A program made the translations under genes and the position numbers. A model generated the notes under the pieces. That model made no database searches and was not told the DNA's origin. It saw nothing but the letters and a program-made list of their open reading frames with translations. A stretch of 15,497 nt of DNA, from assembly GCA_024811115.1 (NCBI GenBank), contig JAKOGH010000195.1:1-15497 (forward strand). The letters are read 5' to 3'. This document shows positions 1 to 8,000 of this stretch, one piece after another (within the stretch, counting starts at the first letter, position 1; every line of letters starts with the position of its first letter). Source of the stretch: Terana coerulea. Lineage: Eukaryota; Basidiomycota; Agaricomycetes; Polyporales; Phanerochaetaceae.

Positions 1-3
1 ACA

Positions 4-85
4 GCATTAATGGGGTAGTGGTAACCTGGGTCGTTGCCATCTGAGCTTAGCTCGACCCGCCGGGGTTCGATTCCCTCTTAATGCA
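4..85 (+). tRNA. tRNA-Gly (anticodon GCC) with a 12-nt intron
   Basis: The ends 4-10 (GCATTAA) and 78-84 (TTAATGC) form a perfect 7-bp acceptor stem, with discriminator A at 85. The D arm GGGT/ACCT encloses the loop AGTGGTA. The anticodon stem GGTCG/CGACC brackets the loop TTGCCAT with anticodon GCC at 36-38. Twelve bases at about 40-51 interrupt the loop one base 3' of the anticodon, the canonical position of eukaryotic nuclear tRNA introns. The B box GGTTCGATTCC is at 64-74, and a T5 run at 104-108 is a likely Pol III terminator. Oddities: the outermost T-stem pair is C-C, the next pair is G-T, and the variable loop is one base short, so the gene could be slightly degenerate. Without the intron the tRNA is 70 nt, against 71 in yeast tRNA-Gly(GCC). 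Confidence 0.85.
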
Positions 86-103
86 TAGAATTTCACGGTG
101 TCA

Positions 104-108
104 TTTTT
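104..108 (+). terminator. Pol III T-run terminator of the tRNA-Gly gene
   Basis: Five consecutive T residues lie 19 bases after the discriminator base of the tRNA. This is the usual signal and distance for RNA polymerase III termination. Confidence 0.6.
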
Positions 109-156
109 ATCTGATTTTGAAGGAATAGCGAAACGCAAGTCGGATTAAGTAGTTCC

Positions 157-164
157 GCCTGGAC
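157..164. repeat. Left 8-bp target-site duplication (GCCTGGAC)
   Basis: Exact copy of 907-914, directly abutting the left TIR of the hAT-type element. Confidence 0.88.
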
Positions 165-187
165 TAAGGCTCCAACCCTTTACTTTA
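165..187 (+). repeat. Left terminal inverted repeat of the hAT-type element
   Basis: Twenty-three bases beginning TAAGGCTCCAACC. They match the reverse complement of 884-906 with a single mismatch at position 14 (C against A). Confidence 0.87.
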
Positions 188-883
188 CCTTTACAAAATA
201 TTTGTAGTTAAAGAGTAAAGAGTAAATAAAGGGTAGTAAACAGTTTATAAAGAGTAAAGACTACTTTGTAAAGTGTTTCCAGCGTCACACAAGTCCAGAT
301 CCGCAGAATGTATTCTTAGTTACCCACAAAGCCACAAATAAATGTTCAGATTTTCAACTACCGCAGTTCCGGTGTGGTTTAATGAGAAGGAGGTTTTGTC
401 GATGTCAAAGCAGAACATTTTTGCTTGCACCGACGGCCGGGCTGAATCCAAGAGCAGGACTCAGAAATTGTTCAGCAAGGAGCCATATCAGGAGTGTCTG
501 AGTAGCCTCCTATCAACTATTGGCAGCAACTATCACTGCTGACGTTATCACTGCACCATTATGAAGTTGTTGGTTCAGCGTCGAACGAGCTCGAGCACCT
601 AGTGGGGCAATATCTCCGAGCTTTATCCGCCGCTCGCTATGGTGCGTCCGAGTCCGTGCTGCATGTTTGGACTTGTCCAAGATGTCGGCACCATCAGACA
701 TGTTGTTGCTGCACAACAGTCTACACCTACATTATTGTCTGGACGCTTGCAGCAATGAAGTACATGCCCCGGGCGACTCGGATACCCTTTACATACTCTT
801 TACTAAATAGTTTACACCCCTTTACGGCCGTTTTGTAGTTTAAAGGTAAAGGTAAAGGGTTGTAAAGAGTTTAAAAGAGTAAT

Positions 884-906
884 TAAAGTAAATGGTTGGA
901 GCCTTA
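884..906 (-). repeat. Right terminal inverted repeat of the hAT-type element
   Basis: Inverted copy of 165-187 with one mismatch. The element ends at A906, just before the target duplication. Confidence 0.87.
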
Positions 907-914
907 GCCTGGAC
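907..914. repeat. Right 8-bp target-site duplication (GCCTGGAC)
   Basis: Exact copy of 157-164, directly abutting the right TIR of the hAT-type element. Confidence 0.88.
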
Positions 915-1574
915 AGTAGAAACTGTTGTGGACACTGGAAACGCTTCACTTTGGAATTGGAGATTAAGCTACCTTCCGCGTCCTACATAGTCACATCGAC
1001 TACGTCCGTCGTCGACAACATCGGCGGCGTGGCTAACACTGGCTAACACCGGTGAGCCGCTGGGAACACTGGCAGGACGCTTTGCAACTTTTTCGTAAAA
1101 TGATCGGTTCAGGCTATAGCAAAGTTATGGCCAGCGGTGCTGAATTGCCGAACCTAAGCAGATCTCATAAGCCCAAGTCAGAGCAGTACACACGTGCGCC
1201 GGCCTAAGTAGTGGATCTTTCGATCCGTCTATCCTCGCCAACACCAATCGCGGCTGCTGCGCACAGACTCGCGTTCGTGACGGAATCGCATGACATTCCA
1301 GAGCGTATAGAGCAAGCTGACAGGGCCTCCCTACAAACTAGGTAAAGTAGTACATCTACATTGACTTGAGTGCGAACGTAAACGAGAAACAGCGCGGAAG
1401 GGACGGAATAAAAAGCAGCGAGCAAGGAAAGGCGGAAACAAAACAGAGAACAACAGCGCAAGCGTCACCAGGAAGGTATCACAATAACATAAAGGAGAGC
1501 TCCGGCAGTGCGCGACGCTGGCAACAGTGGAGAAATGTCTGAGGTCCGAGCCACGAGAGCGCGGCGCGTGCAGG
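915..1574. other. Intergenic stretch, nothing recognised
   Basis: This lies between the right target duplication and the stop codon of the HAL4-like kinase. Only short ORFs occur, for example a hydrophobic 85-codon minus-strand frame at 1204-1461 with no splice context and no recognisable family. It presumably holds the 3' untranslated region of the kinase. Confidence 0.5.
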
Positions 1575-3504
1575 CTATGGTGCCAGGACCTGGATCTTGG
1601 ACTCCGCCATGGCCTGAGCGTAGACGTGCATGTGCGTGGGCTTCGGTGCCTCGTGGCATATGGCGACGCCTTGTATCCATGTGTGGTTCACGATGTCCTC
1701 GATGGAGGCACGGAGCTTGGGATTCGGCTCCAGCATCTTTCGTATAAGCGGTCTGCAGGCGCGCGGCGACAGGTTGTTGATTGTCGGAGGGCACTGAGAC
1801 TGCGCCGGGACGGCGGAAGCGCACGCTTGGACGTACGCCGCGAACAGAGCGTCCGTGGGTTGTGCGACCGTCCATGGCAGCTCCTGGAAGTGGAGACAAT
1901 AGTAGACAATACCGCAGGCCCAGATGTCGACTAGGCGAGCATCATATGCTTCAGAGCCCAGGCGGAAGGATATGCAGGGAGACAATTAGGCGGACTATGT
2001 GCTGTACACGAAGACAGCAGCTTACGTTTGCCCAAAAATTGCTCCGGAGCTATGTACGGCTCGCTACCGCATAATCCAGTGGACATGTGGATCGTAGTCT
2101 CCCAGGGAAGGCGGTACACCGTCGAGGCACCGTAGTCGCCAATCTGAGCTATTATTAGTACTTTTAGGATGGAACACGAAAATCAGGAGCGCGCACCTTC
2201 AGATGACCCTTCGTGTCGAAGAATAGGTTCTCAGGCTTGATGTCGCGGTGCGCAACACCCTGACTGTGAAGATAGGCTACGCCGGTAAGGATTTGCTTGA
2301 AGCAGCACTCCACTTCAGCAGGCGACATGCCGCCCCGCTTGATCGCAGCGTACAGGTCCCCGCCAGGGCAGAACTCCATGACCTCGCACCAGTGCATGTT
2401 CTCGTCTTGCACGAGATCGACAGTCTCGACGATGTTGATGTGGTGGAGGGTCGACGAGATGCAAAACTCTGCTGTAAGCTTCTTGACGTACTCCTTCTCC
2501 GTCTCGTTCTTCCGTCGTTTCCGGAATTCCTATGAGGCATCACGTCGTAAGAACCGCTGGACAGAAGCTCGAAAGAGCGCGGACGTACCTTCACGGCATA
2601 CAGCTTCTCTTCTGAGCGATCCCACTTGTGAGCGAGGCGGACAACGGACGTCGCGCCCTTGCCGATGGCGACCTTCTCGCAGACTCCGTACTTCTTCAGC
2701 AAGCTGGCCGTGCTGTCTCCGGCCACTGAGCGCCCTCCGTCAGACCCGCCCGATTTCTTACTGCTCCCGGTTGAGCGGGCGGAAGACCTCCGCACGAGTT
2801 TCGGGGCACCGAGTAGGTCCTTGAGAGTGAACTTCTGCCCAGAGTCAGAGTGAACAGAAGGGGGCCTTTGGGACGGCCGGAGATGCTATCCCTGGTGCTT
2901 TCCCGCGAAGGGTGGGCGAAACCTTGGGAGCTGCGGTCGGCGTCTTGCTTGTGTCCCGCTCCTTCTTTGTGGAGGACCTGGACGTCGACTTGACCAACGG
3001 CTCGCCCTTCTCGAGCAAGACCTTGCCGCCTGCCTTGCCCGAAGAGAAACTGGGAGCCCGGCTCGGTGGTTGCGTGGAGGGAGACTCCAGCTCTCGCTCT
3101 CGGAAGCAGAGGGAGACTCGCTGGAGGACGGAGTCATGGTGCCCGTCGTGGACGACGCCGTCTTGTTCATGGGCGGTGCGCCGCCGTTCAGAGACAACTT
3201 CTCGAGCTGATCCAGATCCGTCCGCTGGAGATCCCTCCTGGTGCGCTCAGGAGCCTTTGGATAGCTGTGTGCGTCGGGAGGAGGAAGGGGGACGTGGCTC
3301 GGGAAATGTTCGCTGGTGAAGGCGCGGTCGTGGCCAACGGCGTCGTAAGCTTCGAGGAGGGAAGCTTCATTCCGTTCGAGAAACGCCTCTTCATGGATGC
3401 ACTGAATTTCTGTGGGGTTCTACCCTTATTCGGGGTTTGTCTGAGCCCTCGGGGCCTTCGCCCTCAGCCTGGGCGGCGTCGGTGCTCGCGGTCGTGTCTA
3501 CCAT
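1575..3504 (-). CDS. HAL4/SAT4/HAL5-family serine/threonine protein kinase
   Basis: Fungal kinase of the HAL (NPR1-related) family. In yeast these regulate Trk potassium uptake, salt tolerance and the stability of nutrient permeases. The catalytic part reads cleanly across exons ending at 2589, then 2197-2529, 2026-2143 and 1575-1948, with introns 2530-2588, 2144-2196 (branch site TACTAAT) and 1949-2025. Visible motifs in order: KYGVCEKVAIGKGATSVVR (G-loop), YAVKEF (catalytic Lys), EFCISSTLHH (helix C), EVMEFCPGGDL, HRDIKPEN (catalytic loop), GDYG (in place of DFG), GSEPYIAPEQF and VDIWACGIVYY. KFTLKDLL and the EFCISS, CGSEPYIAPE and VDIWACG blocks are HAL-type. The stop is TAG at 1575-1577. 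The start is uncertain: ATG at 3504 (MVDTTAS) or in-frame ATG at 3579. The Ser/Pro-rich N-terminal part (about 2860-3400) moves between frames about five times with no credible introns. I infer sequence errors, though a damaged gene is possible. Family call about 0.9, N-terminal model about 0.4. Confidence 0.85.
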
Positions 3505-3635
3505 GTTCGTAGAGGGAGTGCGTGGAATCGTGTGAGCTTGTCTGTCTGGAAATGTCGATGTGTATGTATGCGATGTCAAGTCGTTCCGCTGGTGAAGCAG
3601 GTGGGGTGGAGACGTCTGTAAGGCGTTTGGGATGG

Positions 3636-3645
3636 CTTATATATG
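3636..3645 (-). promoter_or_regulatory. Candidate TATA element for the HAL4-like kinase
   Basis: The minus strand reads CATATATAAG about 130 bases upstream of ATG 3504 and about 60 bases upstream of ATG 3579, in otherwise non-coding sequence. Placement and sequence fit a core promoter, but there is no transcript evidence. Confidence 0.4.
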
Positions 3646-4366
3646 TTTATAGGGATATCATGACGGCTGGAGACGTTACTGAGTTGGTTGCTTGTTGCAA
3701 AGAGGTGTTGTGAAGGCGAGCGAGAGGGGTGTCCCCTCGCTAAAGCCTTTAGAGGGAGCTGAAGAGCAGCGGGGGTTGCTGACGGAGGCACAGGGAATTT
3801 ACAAAGTGAAGGGAGAAAGTGGCGTTTGGTCTGTTCCGGCCTTATATACCGGATTATCTAAGCACTTAAATTATTCTCTTGCAGCAGCCTCTGTTCTCCT
3901 GCTCCGTGCCTGTCGCCTTTCCGCAGGCTGCAGTCGCCCATAAAATTGAAAGGCTCGCTCGCTTCTGACACACAGTGTGTCCGCTGGACCGAAATGAATG
4001 ACGCTCGCTCAACGTTTGAGGGAATGCATGGCCTCGTTGCGAACTGGAAAGGCGTATATTTTACGGTAACGGCATATTCCTCGTATCGACACAAATCGAT
4101 CTGCGGTATGTCGTACAGACTTGACGCAAGCTACCACTCCCCCTGCTTGAACGGATATCGCACACGAGGTGATGGAATGTGATGAGCGAGCACCGTCAAT
4201 TAGCGTGGACTTGAATCAGACCGGTACGCCTTAGGTTGGGAATCTGATAGAAGCATTTCATGTGCGGCCAGGTAATCGAGATGTCTTGCAAGGAGGTGAT
4301 GCACACAGGCTGTGGAAGCGAGCGTACATGTCGATAGGTGCTCGGTGGAACGGTACATCACCGAGA
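3646..4366. other. Intergenic stretch upstream of the HAL4-like kinase, nothing recognised
   Basis: No conserved protein or RNA gene is visible. A second TATA-like run lies at about 3840-3855, inside the inverted pair TCCGG/CCGGA. A 7-bp hairpin (CTCGGTG 4341-4347 with CACCGAG 4359-4365) abuts the left edge of the inverted-repeat element that follows. Confidence 0.45.
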
Positions 4367-4368
4367 TA

Positions 4369-4585
4369 CAGCTGTTTGCGAAACATTAGACCGCCTGGGG
4401 CCTACGCTTCGTTCGCCATCATTGCTTACTTTTGGAGCTCGGCAGCGCGCCAGACGCTCAACGGCGCAAGCTCGTTGGACGACGAGTGCATCAAAGGTCG
4501 GAATCTGTTTGTTCTGCTCCAAAAGTAAACAAAAATCGAGGAGAGGAAAAAGCGGCCAAGCGGTCTAATGATTCGCAAACAGCTG
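4369..4585. mobile_element. Short TA-flanked inverted-repeat element (MITE-like, 217 bp)
   Basis: Arms 4369-4438 and 4516-4585 are inverted copies that align over 70 bases without gaps. The outer 30 bases match at 28 positions, beginning CAGCTGTTTGCGAA, and the inner block TTACTTTTGGAGC (4426-4438 against 4516-4528) is identical. The 25 or so bases between these blocks have diverged. A TA dinucleotide flanks each end (4367-4368 and 4586-4587). TIRs beginning CAG next to a duplicated TA are typical of Tc1/mariner-type elements and the MITEs they mobilise. A two-base duplication is weak evidence, so the superfamily is inference; the inverted-repeat structure is direct observation. There is no transposase; the 77-bp spacer 4439-4515 is unique sequence. 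Confidence 0.68.
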
Positions 4586-4587
4586 TA

Positions 4588-5490
4588 ACGCAGGGCCGCC
4601 ATTGAGTAGCCTGCACACTGATGGTGCGAAATGCCGCCAAGCGCCAGGAGAGTAGTGCCATTCGTCTGCCACTGATCAGAACGTTGTTCCTTGTCTGAGC
4701 GGCCTGAGAGAACGCGAAGCACGTTCTATCCGGGCGGGAAAGCTGACTGGTGATGCAGCGTGTGGCGGCCTCCCTGGTGTCCACCCCCAGAGGGAAGCTC
4801 TGGCCGACAAGGTTCCGATGGCTCTCGGTGGGTGGAAAAGAAACGTCGCGGGCGAAGAGAAGGCTGGAGGAGTCATCGTCAGGAAGCCGGACTGCAGCTG
4901 AAGCCATCGTCCAGAGAGGTCCTTGCCAGGAATATCGGACGAGCGTTGCCAGTCCACGTTACGCCTACCCTAACGCCTGTCTTCCTCCTGCGCCCAAGTG
5001 CATCCGACGACGCCGAAAATGGTAACTGGGCGATACGAGAGCTTCCTGCATGAGTAGGGGGCAGTGTAGGAGACCGGACGGGATCGGGAGTAGCGGAGGC
5101 ACCGAGCAAGCATGTTTGGACCAGAGGTCGAGTGCGGCCGCGAGACTAGCCCGAGAGCATTGAGCTGAGATCCTGGGTCGAATTGCAAAGCAGGCAGAAG
5201 GCAAGAGCGAAACACACCGCAAGCGCATTGCAACCATGTCGTCGTCCGGAAGCAAGCAGCAAGCAGACCGGCAGCCAACGGCCGAGCCGGAGCTCGCGAG
5301 CAAAGGCGTGTGACCGACTGCCGACAAGCCCGGCGCGGCGGGGTCGGCATGCTCGGCATCCCAGAACTGCTCAGCTCAATTGATAAGGTTTCGGATAACG
5401 CCGTGTGGCTTTGCTCACGTAATCCAGAGCTCGCACGCTAGGCCCCCTCCCCGCCGTGCGCCGCCCCCATCGACCCCCTCAAGACTCAAG
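4588..5490. other. Intergenic stretch upstream of RPL19, nothing recognised
   Basis: There are overlapping ORFs of 90-140 codons on the minus strand (such as 4970-5359), but their proteins are rich in Ala, Arg, Cys and Ser, show no family motif, and compete with each other in several frames. I treat them as chance ORFs in GC-rich DNA. The last 60 bases (about 5440-5480) are C-rich, on the RPL19 side, and probably belong to its promoter. Confidence 0.5.
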
Positions 5491-5494
5491 GCGA

Positions 5495-5574
5495 GTATAT
5501 TATGCTTGCATTTTTGTTGGATCCTGGTTGTCGTGCTGACCTGTGAGGGCGTTGCGCTGTCGTTTCAATTTTAG
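5495..5574 (+). other. Possible 5' untranslated-region intron of RPL19
   Basis: A GTATAT donor at 5495 (or a GC donor, GCGAGT, at 5491), a branch-like GCTGAC at about 5535-5540 and a T-rich acceptor TTTTAG ending at 5574 sit 5 bases before the ATG. Leader introns are common in fungal ribosomal protein genes. No transcript evidence is available here, and the region could equally be a plain leader. Confidence 0.4.
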
Positions 5575-5579
5575 ACATC

Positions 5580-6271
5580 ATGGTCAACCTTCGCAGTCAA
5601 AAGCGGCTCGCCGCATCCGTCGCGGGCGTCGGCAAGCGCAAAATCTGGCTCGACCCCGCTGAGCAGTCTGAGATCGGCAACGCCAACTCTCGCACTCACG
5701 TCAAGAAGCTCATCAAGGATGGCCGCATTATCATCAAGCCAACGACCGTCCACTCGCGTGCCCGCACGCAGGAGCTTTTGGCTGCCAAGCGCAAGGGTCG
5801 TCACACTGGCCCCGGTAAGCGGAAGGGTACCGCTGAGGCGCGTATGCCCACCAAGGTTCAGTGGATGAGGAGACAGCGGGTTCTGCGTCGGTTGCTGAGG
5901 AAGTACCGGGAGGCGGGCAAGATCGATAAGCACCTGTGAGTAACGCATTCTGTTCAAAACAAAGCTTCCGCCAACATGCACCCCAAAAAGATACCACTCC
6001 CTGTACCAGAAGTCGAAGGGTAACGTCTTCAAGAACAAGCGTGTTCTCATGGAGTTCATCCACAAGGCGAAGGCTGAGAAGACCCGGACCAAGGTCCTAT
6101 CCGACCAGATGGAGGCTCGCCGTGTCAAGAACAAGGTACGTTGTAGTCCCATCAAACATTCTTCTCCCATTCACATTGGATTTCCAGGCTGCTCGCGAGC
6201 GTCGCGCTGCCCGTGTTCTGGAGAAGCGTTCTGCGATCCTGGCTGTCGAGCACGAAACTGCGAAGGAGTAA
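5580..6271 (+). CDS. RPL19: 60S ribosomal protein eL19 (RPL19)
   Basis: Structural protein of the large ribosomal subunit. Three exons join in frame: 5580-5935, 5991-6135 and 6188-6271, giving 194 residues against 189 in yeast. Intron 1 (5936-5990, donor GTGAGT) and intron 2 (6136-6187, donor GTACGT, acceptor CCAG) are 55 and 52 nt. The protein begins [20 protein letters not shown] and contains [38 protein letters not shown] and the basic helix [15 protein letters not shown], all eL19 hallmarks. It ends in a long basic tail, [14 protein letters not shown] through AVEHETAKE. The frame is perfect and the codons are strongly C/G-ending, as expected for a highly expressed gene. The 199-codon frame on the opposite strand (5571-6170) is a shadow. 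Both introns are too short to host a normal snoRNA. Confidence 0.97.
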
Positions 6272-8000
6272 ATGCACCCTCACCTATGATCATTACCTCC
6301 CTACCACCCAAGGTCGCTTTCGGCAAGGCCCTCTCTCATCTCCCGCACGCACCCCGCACCGTATCTGTATCCTATGCCATGCATGCTCTCAATCATACAC
6401 CAGGCTCATGCTTGCATGCTGTTTATTTGCAAATTCCTCTCTCAACTGTGTCGGTACGATTCTCGGTATTTGTCTTGGTGTATGCATATAAGCTCGACAA
6501 ACGAGTGATTCCTATAATCTCAAACTCGCCCGATGATTAAGGAGTGTGACGCAGGATCGTGAGTGTCTAGTTCTATTGAGGTTGGCCAATTAGGATCACT
6601 GTACTCATGTATACGCCAAGCTTGATGTGTTGGACATGCGACCACTAAGCTCTGAGATCAGTGTTGGAGAGGTTCTTGAAACTCTTCCTGCAAGGTTGCC
6701 GTGGTCCCGCACACATCGATGAGGAACTGCACGGAGCTCTTCATGCGGCTACGAACCCGACATGCGTGTCGCCTCCTTGCCTGCAAGCGGACCATATGTA
6801 ACCTGTCATGGGTTCAGCCAGTCCATATTATGTCTTGATTTTATACGCAATTGCCAGGCACAGCAGGCACATCGACATGTGTGGCATAAAAGTATCGATG
6901 CTAGTTCACTCACACCCGCTCTGCACTCGCCAAGGCCATTTATCTCTAGAAATCGTCGAGGTCCACCTTTCAGGTACGCATTGCCGACGCTGCTCTTTCC
7001 CAACGCTGCGTCAGGACTGAATACGCGCAGCTACAGACCGCACCGATACCGAGGAACATAAGCAACCGCCGGGGCGGCGATAATGTCGGTCCGGCTGCGT
7101 TCGTCTGCTTTCTCCTGCGAATGGGATAGCTTGGCTTTGGCTGGCACACGAGGCTAGTTCTGCATGCATGCTCGGCACTCCGGCGCGATGCCACCCACCC
7201 GAGGCTGTAACAGCAACCTTGAGACGGCCTGGGGAAGTAGGAACCGCGAACTTTCGCAGTTTGAGTCTGCTGCGCAGGGAAGGAGGGCATGCAGGGACGA
7301 TATCGATAGGGCCGGCGGGGGACTTTCGTGCTGTCTCGAGGAATCGCGCCGCACGCTAAGTCACGACGGCGTTAATGCGAGCGTAGGCGTAGGGGCTAAT
7401 CCTTGTGGGACAGCGTGTTCTGCACGGTAAGATTTCGCGCACACGCTATTGCAAGAATAGCACGGAGAACCCAGCGAAATGAATCAGGGAACCGTAAACA
7501 AACGAGATTTCCAGATCGGACGGTGCCTAGCCATGTCATGCGACCGCAGATTGAAGAGCGGTAAGGGACGCACGGCCGTAAATCCTGTCAGTCTGCGGCT
7601 GATAGGGCTTGATACGTTGTCTGCTGATCCCCTTCATTTTGTGTTCGTGCAGCCGGTTCGTGGTTCTTTTACACAGTGCGCTTCGTTCCGGCGGTTTATC
7701 CGCCTTCTGGTAAGGATCGCCTCCCAGGAAGAGTAATTGCTAATGGAAACCTACGGGACATCTTCAGAATGAGATGCACCATGAAGGAAACTTAACGTGA
7801 AGACTCTGAAGAGCCGGTGCTGGTGTGGGTTTGCCCGAACGTGTTGCCGTAACGCTCAATACACAGCAGACACGAGACGGGCTCAGGTGCTTCTAGGGAT
7901 GCCTCGTATTTGTATTTGCGAGCTAAAGAACTCTGTCTTCGGTCTCGTACACGAGTTTCTTTTTGTATATGATCGATCCGGCCTTACAGCCTGCGCAACC
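6272..8000. other. Long stretch without a recognisable gene
   Basis: About 1.7 kb between the 3' ends of the convergent RPL19 and LTA4H genes. It must contain both 3' untranslated regions. Only short ORFs are present (up to about 106 codons), with no conserved motif and no consistent splice structure. A small perfect hairpin, GCTATT-GCAAG-AATAGC, lies near 7446-7462. I see no TIR pair, tRNA or snRNA in it. Confidence 0.5.

Larger units (their letters stand above)
165..906. mobile_element. Non-autonomous hAT-superfamily DNA transposon (742 bp)
   Basis: The element is bounded by terminal inverted repeats: 165-187 begins TAAGGCTCCAACC and the reverse complement of 884-906 begins the same way, 22 of 23 positions matching. 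It is flanked by a perfect direct repeat GCCTGGAC at 157-164 and 907-914. An 8-bp target duplication and a TIR starting TAAGG (fitting the hAT consensus YARNG) are diagnostic of the hAT superfamily. Both subterminal zones (188-280 and 783-883) are dense with short motifs such as AGAGTAAA and TTTAC in both orientations, as expected for transposase binding sites. The interior has only small ORFs, and I see no transposase or BED zinc finger, so it would depend on an autonomous copy elsewhere. The perfect target duplication suggests a fairly recent insertion. It sits 71 bp after the tRNA gene. Confidence 0.88.

Noticed and set aside
342..838. Small ORFs inside the hAT-type element
   Set aside because: At 66-78 codons they show no transposase, RNase H-like or BED-finger motif; I treat them as chance frames.
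1527..1934. Plus-strand ORFs of 79-135 codons opposite the HAL4-like kinase
   Set aside because: Antisense to the conserved C-terminal kinase exon; composition only, no family.
4179..4252. Possible C/D-box snoRNA (GTGATGA and CTGA about 65 bases apart)
   Set aside because: No terminal stem directly next to the boxes and no second box pair; such motifs occur by chance.
4550..4590. tRNA-like A-box (GGCCAAGCGGTCTAATG) in the right arm of the TA-flanked element
   Set aside because: No B box or acceptor stem follows at a usable distance, so a tRNA or SINE origin is not supported.
4262..4722. Two opposite-strand ORFs sharing the peptide RYSCLR-IRP
   Set aside because: The similarity arises because both read through the arms of the inverted-repeat element; it does not indicate a paralogous gene pair.
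4965..5359. Overlapping 120-129 codon minus-strand ORFs
   Set aside because: Two frames compete over the same DNA with low-complexity proteins and no recognisable domain.
5571..6170. 199-codon minus-strand ORF
   Set aside because: It is the antisense shadow of RPL19, created by strong codon bias, and it crosses RPL19 introns without any signal of its own.
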